From positions 9,627,525 to 9,691,524 of the forward strand of contig OZ024867.1 in NCBI GenBank assembly GCA_964017155.1: a DNA stretch of 64,000 nt, read 5' to 3'. The stretch is from Oasisia sp. SBJ-2009. Lineage: Eukaryota; Annelida; Polychaeta; Sabellida; Siboglinidae. Position numbers and translations under genes: made by a program. Under the pieces are notes generated by a model. The model saw only the letters and a program-made list of their open reading frames with translations. It had not been told where the DNA came from and did no database searches. Shown one piece after another: positions 61,341 to 64,000 of this stretch (positions are counted from its first letter, which is position 1; every line of letters begins with the position of its first letter).

Positions 61341-64000
61341 ATTAGATTCCGCAAGTGGTGCAAATCTTCACAAAAATGATATTACATTGAAGCAATGCAT
61401 ATATTGAGAAAATCCAATCCAGGAATTTTGCTGTATCGGCCCACTTATTAATTTACTTGTCTTTTAAGGTGACACCCGTGGGTCGTCGACAAATATGTGC
61501 CGTGTCATTGAAGATGTGTATATGTGAAAATTGGTACAATAATTTCATTATAGCACTTGACAATATATGAATTCTGACTCCACTGGCACATTGTGTACAC
61601 CAAGTTGACCTTGAAGATACATAATGTAATTTGAGTAGTGGAATTTTAATATTAAAAAAAAATATTCTCCATTCTCCTGTTTTTTGGGGCCAAAAAATGA
61701 ATATATTTGCCTTCTAGAAGATCTTATCAGCTCTGAAGCAAGGGTGTCAATTTCACAAATTATAGCCAGCTCAGTAGACACATGTGTGCTAATTATCAGT
61801 TAGTGATAAGAAGCATCTCACTTCAAACACTCACCCAGCAGGCTCAATTCCTATGAGGGCAGTGACCAGTAAACAACATTGGTCGGAATGCCAGCTCTGT
61901 TGCATCAGTGGGCAGTCCTGTCTTCCAAGCCATCTGTCAGAAATGAAAAATAGGACATATCACACTTAGGAAGGGTTGTTAAATACAAATCAAGTGTACA
62001 TGTGACTATTAGTGTAACCAATCAGTTGCTTTGAGGAAAATATCTACCCTACCCCCCTAAATTGGCCGCAGCCATATATGCTTACTGTTGTCGTGTCAGT
62101 AGGTTGGTTTACTGTGGTGTGCAACATTTGGATTATTTTTGTGTACGTTTCATTTGTGATCATGTCTCACAAAGCTAGAGGGAAAAATAAAAGGGTGTGC
62201 GGTTTCAGGAAGGGTCATCCTGCATACACATCACACAGAGATGACAGCATGGGCGAAGGAGATAATGGAAATTTAGCCCGATGGATGCCGAGACTTACCC
62301 AAGCTGAGTTTGCACGCGTCAGTACATCGACTGCAGCTGGCCTCATTCAGACACCTGACGCTGAGGGTCAATCGGGCTCGGCAAAACTGCTTCGACCAAC
62401 ACACGATGGTGGTGATCGTGATGACTTGACAGCGAAATACCTACAAGGCAACGATGCACATGGGGAAATGCGTCTTTATGACAAAGGCATGATGGAACAT
62501 ATGTACAATGAATCTATTGAACAGCATTCAGGTCAGTGTTCAATACCCAAATTTACTGTGGCAAGAGAAATGAAAGTCGGACTGTGTTGGCAGTGCAGTC
62601 TACGGTGCGTTAAATGTGGATTCACATCAAAGACGTACAAGCTGTATCGCGAAGTGGAGACAGGAAAGCGAGGACGTAAGCCAGCAGCCCCTAATGTTGG
62701 CCTGCACGTGGGGCTACAAGAATCTACAACAGGCATTGCCAAGAGCCGTGTCATCTTCACCAGCATGAATATGCCGTCTCCATGTCTCAGTGGCATGCAG
62801 AAGGCCGCAAACCAGGCTGGTTCCACTACAGCGACCATGACATTGGCAGACTTGGCAAAGAAACGTGAAAATGTGAAAGAAATCAATCGGCTGCGTGGTC
62901 TATGTGAAAATGCACCAATAAATATAGCAATTGACAGTAGATACAATTCAGCAACTAGCACTGGGTCATATCATGCAGGACAAAACGCCAGTCAGGCAAT
63001 CACTGTCGCTGTGGAGAAGCAAACAGGCAAGAATGATATTGTCGGCATTTGTATTCAAAACAAGTTGTGCAGTCTCGGCGCTTCACTGAGGAGGCGAGGC
63101 ATAGATGTCACTTGTCCGGGCCACGACAACTGCACAGCTACGCAGCCAGCGACAGAACCACTGTCTGAGTACACAGCAGGGTTAGAGATAGGACGACAGT
63201 TTGCTCTCCAGAACATAGGACTTAGATACGTTGTCACCGACGGTGATGCGCACCGTGCAGAAGGTGTGAAGGCTGGTATGTCTAACACAGCATGCAGCAT
63301 AGAACGACAAGCTGACACAACACATTTAGGACAATCAATGTTCAGAAACATGATGAAGACACAATTCAATTCAGCGAGCGATTCTTCTCGGGGACGACAG
63401 CAGTAATGAGGAAGCAGCAAAAGAAAATGTTTGCGCTGGACGTGAAGAGCAGGTGTCACAGAATACACTCTACATTGAGTGACACACATGCTGGTGACAA
63501 CCGAAAAATCACGTCATTGATGCCACGTGTCATTGAGGCAACACTTGATTGTTACAGTGGTGATTGTCACAAGTGCCGGTACCACTCCATCGTCTGTGCT
63601 GGTGGGAAAAATAACAACTGGTGGCACACGTCTATGTGGTTACAGTGCGGACATATATCACACGTTAACATGACGGACACAGACAGAGTCACTCTGCGAA
63701 AGGTCATTGAAATCACACTCGGTGGTCATGCACTAGAAATGACGAAACTGTGCTTGAACACTAACAAAAATGAGGGGTTCAACCGGTCGATATCTGCATC
63801 GCTTCTGAAGGACGTTAACTTCTCGCGCAATGTTACGGGCAGGGCCTGTGCAACAGTGGACAGGTTAAACTATGGCATTGGAGTATCACTGCTGAGGAAA
63901 CTTGAAGCAGTGAAGGCACCCATAACTAGGGGAGGAAGGGTTGCCCGTGTTGCAAGTAAGCTGCAACGCGAGGCTGTATATCACCAAACGTACGTGCGAA
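61341..64000 (+). mobile_element. Second-family element, second tandem copy, cut by the window end
   Basis: It repeats 57017-59676 with few differences, including a short AT-tract indel near 61660. The nuclease and S of this copy, if present, lie beyond the window. Confidence 0.85.
62162..64000 (+). pseudogene. Second copy of the second-family transposase, same 5 bp duplication, incomplete
   Basis: ATG 62162 aligns with 57836. The aattc duplication is at 63363-63372, so the frame breaks exactly as in the first copy. The frame reopening at 63406 then runs to the window edge without a stop. It keeps residues lost in copy one (Glu-Asn-Ala-Pro-Ile for Gly-Lys-Ala-Pro-Ile, Arg-Val-Ile-Phe for His-Val-Ile-Phe). 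It also has its own changes near the catalytic Glu (NEGFN for NEGLN, Leu-Lys-Asp for Pro-Lys-Asn). Confidence 0.87.

Noticed and set aside
1..64000. An rDNA or group I intron context for the nuclease, as for I-PpoI.
   Set aside because: I see no rRNA sequence or group I intron core near any copy; the gene lies in an element with a transposase instead.

Overview
The window is eukaryotic, almost certainly invertebrate-animal, transposon-derived DNA. It has no operons or bacterial signals, but it has long AT-rich spacers, a CA microsatellite and proteins of animal-transposon type. A mollusc or similar marine invertebrate is my guess; nothing in the sequence fixes the species.

Region 1 (1-53933) is one direct tandem array, a megasatellite of 3.05-4.15 kb units that runs off the left edge. 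Using a fixed landmark (gtctccatttct) I count 13 complete units and a 14th that ends at the array border. Each unit carries two genes. On the minus strand is a Mutator-like DDE transposase (about 700 codons ancestrally). On the plus strand is a 132-residue His-Cys-box nuclease of the I-PpoI homing-endonuclease type. The two genes converge at their 3' ends. Most units also carry an approximately 455 bp segment, called S here, bounded by short imperfect inverted repeats. There are three unit types: A (3.68 kb, no S: units 1, 2, 13), B (about 4.14 kb, with S: units 3-5, 7, 9-12) and C (3.05 kb, internal deletion: units 6 and 8). Units 5+6 and 7+8 form a duplicated 7201 bp higher-order repeat.

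The transposase is uninterrupted only in unit 2 (4020-6002), and there its C-terminus is replaced by a frameshift. The other units carry stops or frameshifts shared by blocks of neighbours, so the array grew by copying already damaged units. The nuclease is intact in units 1, 2, 3, 4 and 13; units 5-12 carry the same nonsense codon at Trp60.

Region 2 (53934-57016) is non-array flank with one recognisable scrap of a repetitive animal coding sequence.

Region 3 (57017-64000) is a second, divergent family of the same element in the opposite orientation: one complete 4324 bp unit and a second cut by the window end. It has the same gene order (transposase, CA-rich gap, convergent nuclease, S). The transposase is broken by a 5 bp duplication present in both copies, while the nuclease in the complete copy is intact. 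The nuclease proteins of the two families are about 68% identical, and their active-site blocks differ almost only by synonymous changes. The pairing of a Mutator-like transposase with an I-PpoI-type nuclease in two diverged families is the candidate previously undescribed system.
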